Source: Mesostigma viride (taxonomy: Eukaryota > Streptophyta > Mesostigmatophyceae > Mesostigmatales > Mesostigmataceae). From it: a DNA stretch of 45,382 nt. The notes below the pieces were generated by a model that had not been told where the DNA came from, searched no databases, and saw only the letters and a list, made by a program, of their open reading frames with translations. Location: positions 392,882 to 438,263 of the forward strand of contig RPFO01000078.1 in assembly GCA_009746045.1 (NCBI GenBank), written 5' to 3'. The position numbers and the translations under genes were made by a program. The first letter of the stretch is position 1. Each line of letters opens with the position of its first letter. This document shows, piece by piece, positions 33,961-45,382 of the stretch.

Positions 33961-36900
33961 CTCACGTAGGTGGGACACTCCATTTTCCCAAACTCACGAA
34001 GGTGGGACACTCCATTTTCCCAAACTCACGTAGGGGGACACTCCATTTTCCCAAACTCACGAAGGTGGGACACCCCCTTTTCCCAAACTCACGTAGGTGG
34101 GACACCCCACATTCCCAAGCTCACGAAGCTGGGACACCCCGTTTTCCCAAACTCACGTAGGTGGGACACCCCCTTTTCCCAAACTCACGTAGGTGAGAAA
34201 CACTCCTTTTCCCAAACTCACGAAGGTGGGACACCCCATTTTCCCAAACTCACGAAGGTGTGACATCCCAGTTTCCCAGCCTCGCGAAGGTGGGACACCC
34301 CATTTTCCCAAACTCACGAAGGTGGGACACCCAATTTTCCCAAACTCACAAAGCTGGGACACCCCATTTCCCCAAACTCACGTAGGTGGGACACCCCCTT
34401 TTCCCAAACTCACGTGGGTGAGACACACTCCTTTTCCCAAACTCACGAAGGTGGGACACTCCATTTTCCCAAACTCACGAAGGTGGGACACTCCATTTTC
34501 CCAAACTCACGTATGTGGGACACCCCACATTCCCAAACTCACGTAGGTGGGACACCCCCTTTTCCCAAACTCACGAAGGTGAGACACACTCCTTTTCCCA
34601 AACTCACGAAGGTGGGACACTCCATTTTCCCAAACTCATGTAGGTGGGACACCCCCTTTTCCCAAACTCACGTAGGTGGGACACCCAATTTTCCCAAACT
34701 CACGAAGGTGGGACACTCCATTTTCCCAAACTCACGTAGGTGGGACACTCCATTTTCCCAAACTCACGAAGGTGGGACACCCCCTTTTCCCAAACTCACG
34801 TAGGTGGGACACCCCACATTCCCAAGCTCACGAAGCTGGGACACCCCGTTTTCCCAAACTCACGTAGGTGGGACACCCCCTTTTCCCAAACTCACGTAGG
34901 TGAGAAACACTCCTTTTCCCAAACTCACGAAGGTGGGACACTCCATTTTCCAAACTCACGAAGGTGGGACACCCAATTTTTCCAAAACTCACAAAGCTGG
35001 GACACCCCATTTCCCCAAACTCACGTAGGTGGGACACACTCCTTTTCCCAAACTCACGAAGGTGGGACACTCCATTTTCCCAAACTCACGTAGGTGGGAC
35101 ACCCCCTTTTCCCAAACTCACGTAGGTGAGAAACACTCCTTTTCCCAAACTCACGAAGGTGGGACACTCCATTTTCCCAAACTCACGAAGGTGGGACACT
35201 CCATTTTCCCAAACTCACGAAGGTGGGACACTCCATTTTCCCAAACTCACGTACGTGGGACACCCCACATTCCCAAGCTCAGGAAGCTGGGACACCCCAT
35301 TTTCCCAAACTCACGAAGGTGGGACATCCCAGTTTCCCAGCCTCGCGAAGGTGGGACACCCCATTTTCCCAAACTCACGAAGGTGGGACACCCAATTTTC
35401 CCAAACTCACAAAGCTGGGACACCCCATTTCCCCAAACTCACGTAGGTGGGACACCCCCTTTTCCCAAACTCACGTGGGTGAGACACACTCCTTTTCCCA
35501 AACTCACGAAGGTGGGACACTCCATTTTCCCAAACTCACGAAGGTGGGACACTCCATTTTCCCAAACTCACGTATGTGGGACACCCCATTTTCCCAAGCT
35601 CACGAAGGTGGGACACCCCCTTTTCCCAAACTCACGTAGGTGAGACACACTCCTTTTCCCAAACTCACGTAGGTGGGACACCCCCTTTTCCCAAACTCAC
35701 GTAGGTGAGAAACACTCCTTTTCCCAAACTCACGAAGGTGGGACACTCCATTTTCCCAAACTCACGTAGGTGGGACACTCCATTTTCCCAAACTCACGAA
35801 GGTGGGACACTCCCTTTTCCAAACTCACGAAGGTGGGACACCCCATTTTCCCAAACTCACAAAGCTGGGACACCCCATTTCCCCAAACTCACGTAGGTGG
35901 GACACTCCATTTTCCCAAACTCAGGAAGTTGGGACACCCCCTTTTCCCAAACTCACGTAGGTGAGACACACTCCTTTTCCCAAACTCACGAAGGTGGGAC
36001 ACTCCATTTCCCAAACTCACGTAGGTGGGACACCCCCTTTTCCCAAACTCACGTAGGTGAGAAACACTCCTTTTCCCAAACTCACGAAGGTGGGACACTC
36101 CATTTTCCCAAACTCACGAAGGTGGGACACCCCATTTTCCCAAACTCACGAATGTGGGACACCCCACATTCCCAAGCTCACGAAGCTGGGACACCCCATT
36201 TTCCCAAACTCACGTAGGTGCGACACCCCCTTTTCCCAAACTCACGTAGGTGAGAAACACTCCTTTTCCCAAACTCACGAAGGTGGGACACTCCATTTTC
36301 CCAAACTCACGTAGGTGGGACACTCCATTTTCCCAAACTCACGAAGGTGGGACACTCCATTTTCCCAAACTCACGTATGTGGGACACCCCACATTCCCAA
36401 GCTCACGAAGCTGGGACACCCCATTTTCCCAAACTCACGTAGGTGGGACACCCCCTTTTCCCAAACTCACGAAGGTGAGACACACTCCTTTTCCCAAACT
36501 CACAAAGGTGGGACACTCCATTTTCCCAAACTCACGTAGGTGGGACACCCCCTTTTCCCAAACTCACGTAGGTGGGACACTCCATTTTCCCAAACTCACG
36601 AAGGTGGGACACTCCATTTTCCCAAACTCACGTAGGTGGGACACTCCATTTTCCCAAACTCACGAAGGTGGGACACCCCCTTTTCCCAAACTCACGTAGG
36701 TGGGACACCCCACATTCCCAAGCTCACGAAGCTGGGACACCCCCTTTTCCCAAACTCACGTAGGTGGGACACCCCCTTTTCCCAAACTCACGTAGGTGAG
36801 AAACACTCCTTTTCCCAAACTCACGAAGGTGGGACACTCCATTTTCCAAACTCACGAAGGTGGGACACCCAATTTTCCCAAACTCACGTAGGTGAGAAAC

Positions 36901-38692
36901 AATCCATTTTCCCAAACTCACGAAGGTGGGACACTCCATTTTCCCAAACTCACGTACGTGGGACACCCCACATTCCCAAGCTCACGAAGCTGGGACACCC
37001 CATTTTCCCAAACTCACGAAGGTGTGACATCCCAGTTTCCCAGCCTCGCGAAGGTGGGACACCCCATTTTCCCAAACTCACGAAGGTGGGACACCCAATT
37101 TTCCCAAACTCACAAAGCTGGGACACCCCATTTCCCCAAACTCACGTAGGTGGGACACCCCCTTTTCCCAAACTCACGTGGGTGAGACACACTCCTTTTC
37201 CCAAACTCACGAAGGTGGGACACTCCATTTTCCCAAACTCACGAAGGTGGGACACTCCATTTTCCCAAACTCACGTATGTGGGACACCCACATTCCCAAG
37301 CTCACGAAGGTGGGACACCCCTTTTCCCAAACTCACGTAGGTGAGACACACTCCTTTTCCCAAACTCACGTAGGTGGGACACCCCCTTTTCCCAAACTCA
37401 CGTAGGTGAGAAACACTCCTTTTCCCAAACTCACGAAGGTGGGACACTCCATTTTCCCAAACTCACGTAGGTGGGACACTCCATTTTCCCAAACTCACGA
37501 AGGTGGGACACTCCATTTTCCCAAACTCACGTATGTGGGACACCCCACATTCCCAAGCTCACGAAGCTGGGACACCCCATTTTCCCAAACTCACGTAGGT
37601 GGGACACCCCATTTTCCCAAACTCACGTAGGTGAGACAAACTCCTTTTCCCAAACTCACGAAGGTGGGACACTCCATTTTCCCAAACTCACGAAGGTGGG
37701 ACACTCCATTTTCCCAAACTCACGTAGGTGGGACACTCCATTTTCCCAAACTCACGAAGGTGGGACACCCCCTTTTCCCAAACTCACGTAGGTGGGACAC
37801 CCCACATTCCCAAGCTCACGAAGCTGGGACACCCCGTTTTCCCAAACTCACGTAGGTGGGACACCCCCTTTTCCCAAACTCACGTAGGTGAGAAACACTC
37901 CTTTTCCCAAACTCACGAAGGTGGGACACTCCATTTTCCAAACTCACGAAGGTGGGACACCCAATTTTCCCAAACTCACAAAGCTGGGACACCCCATTTC
38001 CCCAAACTCACGTAGGTGGGACACACTCCTTTTCCCAAACTCACGAAGGTGGGACACTCCATTTTCCCAAACTCACGTAGGTGGGACACCCCCTTTTCCC
38101 AAACTCACGTAGGTGAGAAACACTCCTTTTCCCAAACTCACGAAGGTGGGACACTCCATTTTCCCAAACTCACGAAGGTGGGACACTCCATTTTCCCAAA
38201 CTCACGAAGGTGGGACACTCCATTTTCCCAAACTCACGTACGTGGGACACCCCACATTCCCAAGCTCACGAAGCTGGGACACCCCATTTTCCCAAACTCA
38301 CGAAGGTGTGACATCCCAGTTTCCCAGCCTCGCGAAGGTGGGACACCCCATTTTCCCAAACTCACGAAGGTGGGACACCCAATTTTCCCAAACTCACAAA
38401 GCTGGGACACCCCATTTCCCCAAACTCACGTAGGTGAGACACACTCCTTTTCCCAAACTCACGTGGGTGAGACACACTCCTTTTCCCAAACTCACGAAGG
38501 TGGGACACTCCATTTTCCCAAACTCACGAAGGTGGGACACTCCATTTTCCCAAACTCACGTATGTGGGACACCCCACATTCCCAAGCTCACGAAGGTGGG
38601 ACACCCCCTTTTCCCAAACTCACGTAGGTGAGACACACTCCTTTTCCCAAACTCACGTAGGTGGGACACCCCCTTTTCCCAAACTCACGTAG

Positions 38693-39560
38693 GTGAGAAA
38701 CACTCCTTTTCCCAAACTCACGAAGGTGGGACACTCCATTTTCCCAAACTCACGTAGGTGGGACACTCCATTTTCCCAAACTCACGAAGGTGGGACACTC
38801 CATTTTCCCAAACTCACGTATGTGGGACACCCCACATTCCCAAGCTCACGAAGCTGGGACACCCCATTTTCCCAAACTCACGTAGGTGGGACACCCCCTT
38901 TTCCCAAACTCACGTAGGTGAGACAAACTCCTTTTCCCAAACTCACGAAGGTGGGACACTCCATTTTCCCAAACTCACGTAGGTGGGACACCCCCTTTTC
39001 CCAAACCCACGTAGGTGGGACACTCCATTTTCCCAAACTCACGAAGGTGGGACACTCCATTTTCCCAAACTCACGAAGGTGGGACACTCCATTTTCCCAA
39101 ACTCACGAAGGTGCGACACCCCCTTTTCCCAAACTCACGTAGGTGAGAAACACTCCTTTTCCCAAACTCACGAAGGTGGGACACTCCATTTTCCCAAACT
39201 CACGTAGGTGGGACACTCCATTTTCCCAAACTCACGAAGGTGGGACACTCCATTTTCCCAAACTCACGTATGTGGGACACCCCACATTCCCAAGCTCACG
39301 AAGCTGGGACACCCCATTTTCCCAAACTCACGTAGGTGGGACACCCCCTTTTCCCAAACTCACGTAGGTGAGACACACTCCTTTTCCCAAACTCACGAAG
39401 GTGGGACACTCCATTTTCCCAAACTCACGTAGGTGGGACACCCCCTTTTCCCAAACTCACGTAGGTGGGACACTCCATTTTCCCAAACTCACGAAGGTGG
39501 GACACTCCATTTTCCCAAACTCACGTAGGTGGGACACTCCATTTTCCCAAACTCACGTAT
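38693..39560 (+). repeat. Array block matching 16205-17070 at long range
   Basis: The variant order, including the rare GACAAACTCC and CCCAAACCCACG monomers, matches the block 22,488 bp upstream. A third, shorter match starts near 41037. Blocks have therefore moved across most of the array, not only to neighbours. Confidence 0.65.
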
Positions 39561-41339
39561 GTGGGACACCCCCTTTTCCCAAACTCACGAAGCTGGGACA
39601 CCCCGTTTTCCCAAACTCACGTAGGTGGGACACCCCCTTTTCCCAAACTCACGTAGGTGAGAAACACTCCTTTTCCCAAACTCACGAAGGTGGGACACTC
39701 CATTTTCCAAACTCACGAAGGTGGGACACCCAATTTTCCCAAACTCACAAAGCTGGGACACCCCATTTCCCCAAACTCACGTAGGTGGGACACTCCATTT
39801 TCCCAAACTCAGGAAGTTGGGACACCCCCTTTTCCCAAACTCACGTAGGTGAGACACACTCCTTTTCCCAAACTCACGAAGGTGGGACACTCCATTTTCC
39901 CAAACTCACGTAGGTGGGACACCCCCTTTTCCCAAACTCACGTAGGTGAGAAACACTCCTTTTCCCAAACTCACGAAGGTGGGACACTCCATTTTCCCAA
40001 ACTCACGAAGGTGGACACTCCATTTTCCCAAACTCACGAAGGTGGGACACTCCATTTTCCCAAACTCACGTATGTGGGACACCCCACATTCCCAAGCTCA
40101 CGAAGCTGGGACACCCCATTTTCCCAAACTCACGAAGGTGTGACATCCCAGTTTCCCAGCCTCGCGAAGGTGGGACACCCCATTTTCCCAAACTCACGAA
40201 GGTGGGACACCCAATTTTCCCAAACTCACAAAGCTGCGACACCCCATTTCCCCAACCTCACGTAGGTGCGACACTCCATTTTCCCAAACTCAGGAAGGTG
40301 GGACACCCCCTTTTCCCAAACTCACGTGGGTAAGACACACTCCTTTTCCCAAACTCACGAAGGTGGGACACTCCATTTTCCCAAACTCACGAAGGTGGGA
40401 CACCCCATTTTCCCAAACTCACGAATGTGGGACACCCCACATTCCCAAGCTCACGAAGCTGGGACACCCCATTTTCCCAAACTCACGTAGGTGCGACACC
40501 CCCTTTTCCCAAACTCACGTAGGTGAGAAACACTCCTTTTCCCAAACTCACGAAGGTGGGACACTCCATTTTCCCAAACTCACGTAGGTGGGACACTCCA
40601 TTTTCCCAAACTCACGAAGGTGGGACACTCCATTTTCCCAAACTCACGTATGTGGGACACCCCACATTCCCAAGCTCACGAAGCTGGGACACCCCATTTT
40701 CCCAAACTCACGTAGGTGGGACACCCCTTTTCCCAAACTCACGTAGGTGAGACACACTCCTTTTCCCAAACTCACGAAGGTGGGACACTCCATTTTCCCA
40801 AACTCACGTAGGTGGGACACCCCCTTTTCCCAAACTCACGTAGGTGGGACACTCCATTTTCCCAAACTCACGAAGGTGGGACACTCCATTTTCCCAAACT
40901 CACGTAGGTGGGACACTCCATTTTCCCAAACTCACGAAGGTGGGACACCCCCTTTTCCCAAACTCACGTAGGTGAGAAACACTCCTTTTCCCAAACTCAC
41001 GAAGGTGGGACACTCCATTTTCCCAAACTCACGTAGGTGGGACACTCCATTTTCCCAAACTCACGAAGGTGGGACACTCCATTTTCCCAAACTCACGTAT
41101 GTGGGACACCCCACATTCCCAAGCTCACGAAGCTGGGACACCCCATTTTCCCAAACTCACGTAGGTGGGACACCCCCTTTTCCCAAACTCACGTAGGTGA
41201 GACAAACTCCTTTTCCCAAACTCACGAAGGTGGGACACTCCATTTTCCCAAACTCACGTAGGTGGGACACCCCCTTTTCCCAAACCCACGTAGGTGGGAC
41301 ACTCCATTTTCCCAAACTCACGAAGGTGGGACACTCCAT

Positions 41340-44300
41340 TTTCCCAAACTCACGAAAGTAAAACACTCCATTTTCCCAAACTCACGAAGGTGCGACACCC
41401 CCTTTTCCCAAACTCACGTAGGTGAGAAACACTCCTTTTCCCAAACTCACGAAGGTGGGACACTCCATTTTCCCAAACTCACGTAGGTGGGACACTCCAT
41501 TTTCCCAAACTCACGAAGGTGGGACACTCCATTTTCCCAAACTCACGTATGTGGGACACCCCACATTCCCAAGCTCACGAAGCTGGGACACCCCATTTTC
41601 CCAAAACTCACGTAGGTGGGACACCCCCTTTTCCCAAACTCACGTAGGTGAGACACAATCCTTTTCCCAAACTCACGAAGGTGGGACACCTCCATTTTCC
41701 CAAACTCACGTAGGTGGGACACCCCCTTTTCCAAAACTCACGTAGGTGGGACACTCCATTTTCCCAAACTCACGAAGGTGGGACACTCCATTTTCCCAAA
41801 CTCACGTAGGTGGGACACTCCATTTTCCCAAACTCACGAAGGTGGGACACCCCCTTTTCCCAAACTCACGTAGGTGGGACACCCACATTCCCAAGCTCAC
41901 GAAGCTGGGACACCCCGTTTTCCCAAAACTCACGTAGGTGGGACACCCCCTTTTCCCAAACTCACGTAGGTGAGAAACACTCCTTTTCCCAAACTCACGA
42001 AGGTGGGACACTCCATTTTCCAAACTCACGAAGGTGGGACACCCAATTTTCCCAAACTCACAAAGCTGGGACACCCCATTTCCCCAAAACTCACGTAGGT
42101 GGGACACTCCATTTTCCCAAACTCAGGAAGTTGGGACACCCCCTTTCCCAAACTCACGTAGGTGAGACACACTCCTTTTCCAAACTCACGAGGTGGGACA
42201 CTCCATTTTCCCAAACTCACGTAGGTGGACACCCCCCTTTTCCCAAACTCACGTAGGTGAGAAACACTCCTTTTCCCAAACTCACGAAGGTGGGACACTC
42301 CATTTTCCCAAACTCACGAAGGTGGGACACTCCATTTTCCCAAACTCACGAAGGTGGACACTCCATTTTCCCAAACTCACGTATGTGGGACACCCCACAT
42401 TCCCAAGCTCACGAAGCTGGGACACCCCATTTTCCCAAACTCACGAAGGTGTGACATCCCAGTTTCCCAGCCTCGCGAAGGTGGGACACCCATTTTCCCA
42501 AACTCACGAAGGTGGGACACCCAATTTTCCCAAACTCACAAAGCTGCGACACCCCATTTCCCCAACCTCACGTAGGTGCGACACTCCATTTTCCCAAACT
42601 CAGGAAGGTGGGACACCCCTTTTCCCAACTCACGTGGTAAGACACACTCCTTTTCCCAAACTCACGAAGGTGGGACACTCCATTTTCCCAAACTCACGAA
42701 GGTGGGACACTCCATTTTCCCAAACTCACGAATGTGGGACACCCCACATTCCCAAGCTCACGAAGCTGGGACACCCCATTTTCCCAAACTCACGTAGGTG
42801 CGACACCCCCTTTTCCCAAACTCACGTAGGTGAGAAACACTCCTTTTCCAAACTCACGAAGGTGGGACACTCCATTTTCCCAAACTCACGTAGGTGGGAC
42901 ACTCCATTTTCCCAAACTCACGAAGGTGGGACACTCCATTTTCCCAAACTCACGTATGTGGGACACCCCACATTCCCAAGCTCACGAAGCTGGGACACCC
43001 CATTTTCCCAAACTCACGTAGGTGGGACACCCCCTTTCCCAAACTCACGTAGGTGAGACACACTCCTTTTCCCAAACTCACGAAGGTGGGACACTCCATT
43101 TTCCCAAACTCACGTAGGTGGACACCCCCTTTTCCCAAACTCACGTAGGTGGGACTCCATTTTCCCAAACTCACGAAGGTGGGACACTCCATTTTCCCAA
43201 ACTCACGTAGGTGGGACACTCCATTTTCCCAAACTCACGAAGGTGGGACACCCCCTTTTCCCAAACTCACGTAGGTGGGACACTCCATTTTCCCAAACTC
43301 ACGTATGTGGGACACCCCACATTCCCAAGCTCACGAAGCTGGGACACCCCATTTTCCCAAACTCACGAAGGTGTGACATCCCAGTTTCCCAGCCTCGCGA
43401 AGGTGGGACACCCCATTTTCCCAAACTCACGAAGGTGGGACACCCAATTTTCCCAAACTCACGAAGCTGGGACACCCCATTTTCCCGAACTCACGTAGGT
43501 GGGACACCCCCTTTTCCCAAACTCACGTAGGTGCGACACTCCATTTTCCCAAACTCAGGAAGGTGGGACACCCCCTTTTCCCAAACTCACGTGGGTGAGA
43601 CACACTCCTTTTCCGAAACTCACGAAGGTGGGACACTCCATTTTCCCAATCTCACGTAGGTGGGACACCCCCTTTTCCCAAACTCACGTAGGTGAGAAAC
43701 ACTCCTTTTCCCAAACTCACGAAGGTGGGACACTTCATTTTCCAAACTCACGAAGCTGGGACACCCCATTTTCCCAAACTCACGTAGGTGCGACACCCCC
43801 TTTTCCCAAACTCACGTAGGTGAGAAACACTCCTTTTCCCAAACTCACGAAGGTGGGACACTCCATCCCAAACTCACGAGGTGGGACACTCCATTTTCCC
43901 AAACTCACGTATGTGGGACACCCCACATTCCCAAGCTCACGAAGCTGGGACACCCCCTTTTCCCAAACTCACGTAGGTGAGAAACACTCCTTTTCCCAAA
44001 CTCACGAAGGTGGGACACTCCATTTTCCCAAACTCACGAAGGTGGGACACCCCCTTTTCCCAAAGTCACGTAGGTGAGACACACTCCTTTTCCCAAACTC
44101 AGGAAGGTGGGACACTCCATTTTCCCAAACTCACGTAGGTGGGACACCCCCTTTTCCCAAACTCATGTAGGTGAGAAACACTCCTTTTCCCAAACTCACG
44201 AAGGTGGGACACCCCATTTTCCCAAACTCACGTAGGTGGGACACTCCATTTTCCCAAACTCACGAAGGTGGGACACTCCATTTTCCCAAACTCACGTATG

Positions 44301-45382
44301 TGGGACACCCCACATTCCCAAGCTCACGAAGCTGGGACACCCCCTTTTCCCAAACTCACGTAGGTGGGACACCCCATTTTCCCAAACTCACGTAGGTGCG
44401 ACACCCCCTTTTCCCAAACTCACGTAGGTGAGACACACTCCTTTTCCCAAACTCACGAAGGTGGGACACTCCATTTTCCCAAACTCATGTAGGTGGGACA
44501 CCCCCTTTTCCCCAAACTCACGTAGGTGAGAAACACTCCTTTTCCCAAACTCACGAAGGTGGGACACTCCATTTTCCAAACTCACGAAGGTGGGACACCC
44601 CATTTTCCCAAACTCACGAAGGTGGGACACCCAATTTTCCCAAACTCACGTAGGTGGGACACTCCATTTTCCCACTCAGGAAGTTGGGACAACCCCCTTT
44701 TCCCAAACTCACGTAGTGAGACACACTCCTTTTCCCAAACTCACGAAGGTGGGACACTCCATTTTCCCAAACTCACGTAGGTGGGACACCCCCTTTTCCC
44801 AAACTACGTAGGTGAGAAACACTCCCTTTTCCCAAACTCACGAAGGGGACACTCCATTTTCCCAAACTCACGTAGGGGGGACACTCCATTTCCCAAACTC
44901 ACGAAGGTGGGACACTCCATTTTCCCAAACTCACGTATGTGGGACACCCCACATTCCCAAGCTCACGAAGCTGGGACACCCCATTTTCCCAAACTCACGT
45001 AGGTGGGACACTCCATTTTCCCAAACTCACGTAGCTGAGACACACTCCTTTTCCCAAACTCACGAAGGTGGGACACTCCATTTTCCCAAACTCACGTAGG
45101 TGGGACACTCCATTTTCCCAAACTCACGAAGGTGGGACACTCCATTTTCCCAAACTCACGTATGTGGGACACCACACATTCCCAAACTCACGAAGCTTGG
45201 ACACCCCATTTTCCCAAACTCATGTAGGTGCGACACTCCATTTTCCCAAACTCACGTAGGTGAGACACCCCCTTTTCCCAAACTCACGTAGGTGAGAAAC
45301 ACTCCTTTTCCCAAACTCACGAAGGTGGGACACTCCATTTTCCCAAACTCACGTAGGTGGGACACTCCATTTTCCCAAAACT
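41340..45382 (+). repeat. Less regular right part of the array
   Basis: From about 41.3 kb on, single-base gains and losses become frequent: CACGAAAGTAAAACAC near 41354, CCAAAACTCACG near 41603, CACGTGGTAAGAC near 42631, CTCCATCCCAAACTC near 43861, and CCCACTCAGG near 44671. The same monomer classes are present but the phase is often broken. This is either an older, poorly homogenised edge or lower base accuracy near a contig end. Confidence 0.7.

Larger units (their letters stand above)
11251..43402 (+). repeat. Marker monomer class with CATCCCAG and CCTCGCG (24 copies)
   Basis: A divergent 32-bp monomer (GTGTGACATCCCAG or GTGGGACATCCCAG, then TTTCCCAGCCTCGCGAAG) starts at 11251, 14245, 15819, 17683, 18808, 19739, 20958, 21633, 22563, 23783, 24394, 24875, 28057, 28668, 30372, 31658, 32718, 34258, 35319, 37022, 38305, 40138, 42449 and 43371. 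It usually follows a CTGGGACACCCCATTTT monomer. Its spacing reveals the higher-order blocks. The span given covers all copies and is not continuous. Confidence 0.85.
27135..45382 (+). repeat. 32-bp minisatellite array, right segment (about 18.2 kb, continues past the window)
   Basis: The array resumes in the exact phase it left at 25173, so both segments were one array. The same monomer classes and higher-order blocks occur. The array is still running at the last base, so its true length is unknown. Confidence 0.97.

Noticed and set aside
9036-45382. Dozens of overlapping ORFs of 63-287 codons with FPKLTKVGH or FPNSRRWDT periodicity on the plus strand, and minus-strand equivalents.
   Set aside because: They follow from a 32-bp repeat: three monomers make 96 bp, so the same 32-residue pattern appears in every frame until a GTAG or GTGAG variant gives a stop. 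Frames shift with each 31- or 33-bp monomer, and no frame is favoured.
9036-45382. CRISPR-like array.
   Set aside because: Repeats are directly adjacent with no unique spacers, no cas genes are present, and the context is eukaryotic.
9036-45382. Telomeric repeat array.
   Set aside because: The unit is 32 bp with complex variants and higher-order blocks. No 5-8-bp G-rich telomere motif is present. A subtelomeric or centromeric position remains possible but cannot be shown here.

Overview
This is nuclear-type eukaryotic DNA made almost entirely of repeats. A Ty1/copia-class reverse transcriptase ORF, poly(A)-signal-like sites, long non-coding stretches and a minisatellite of more than 36 kb all point to a eukaryote. 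An alga or other protist is plausible, but the sequence does not fix the lineage. I see no host gene, tRNA, rRNA or CRISPR array.

Layout. (1) 1-1999: the 3' part of a copia-class retrotransposon polyprotein, open to the left edge. It has a retropepsin-like end, a reverse transcriptase with HGDD in place of YVDD, and RNase H. (2) 2000-3565: non-coding flank with a chain of five hairpins (2424-2659) and one copy of a dispersed repeat of about 320 bp (2771-3092; second copy 8326-8645). (3) 3566-6072: a small element with perfect 16-bp terminal inverted repeats (TIRs). It carries a degenerate 23/32-bp minisatellite and a nested insertion (3979-5935), here called the 'TC unit' dimer. (4) 6073-8980: non-coding sequence with no recognised gene. 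(5) 8981-45382: a huge array of a 32-bp monomer (31-33 bp variants, about 1,070 copies by length). It is interrupted once, at 25174-27134, by a second TC-unit dimer, and it runs off the right edge.

How the parts connect. The first 55 bp of the array (8981-9035) align without gaps to the first 55 bp of the small TIR element (42 of 55 identical). The giant array is therefore best read as the amplified interior of a relative of that element. The TC unit sits at two loci with the same architecture: a full unit of about 1,380 bp followed head to tail, with no bases between, by a short unit of about 580 bp in which an 836-bp GC-rich core is replaced by a 33-bp linker. Neither locus shows TIRs or a target-site duplication for it. 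Inside the array the insertion is clean against paralogous empty sites, so it came after local amplification. The array has higher-order structure, with kilobase blocks duplicated at displacements of about 0.61, 1.13, 2.60, 2.83, 4.57 and 6.65 kb. The many ORFs in the array are by-products of the 32-bp period and are not annotated as genes.
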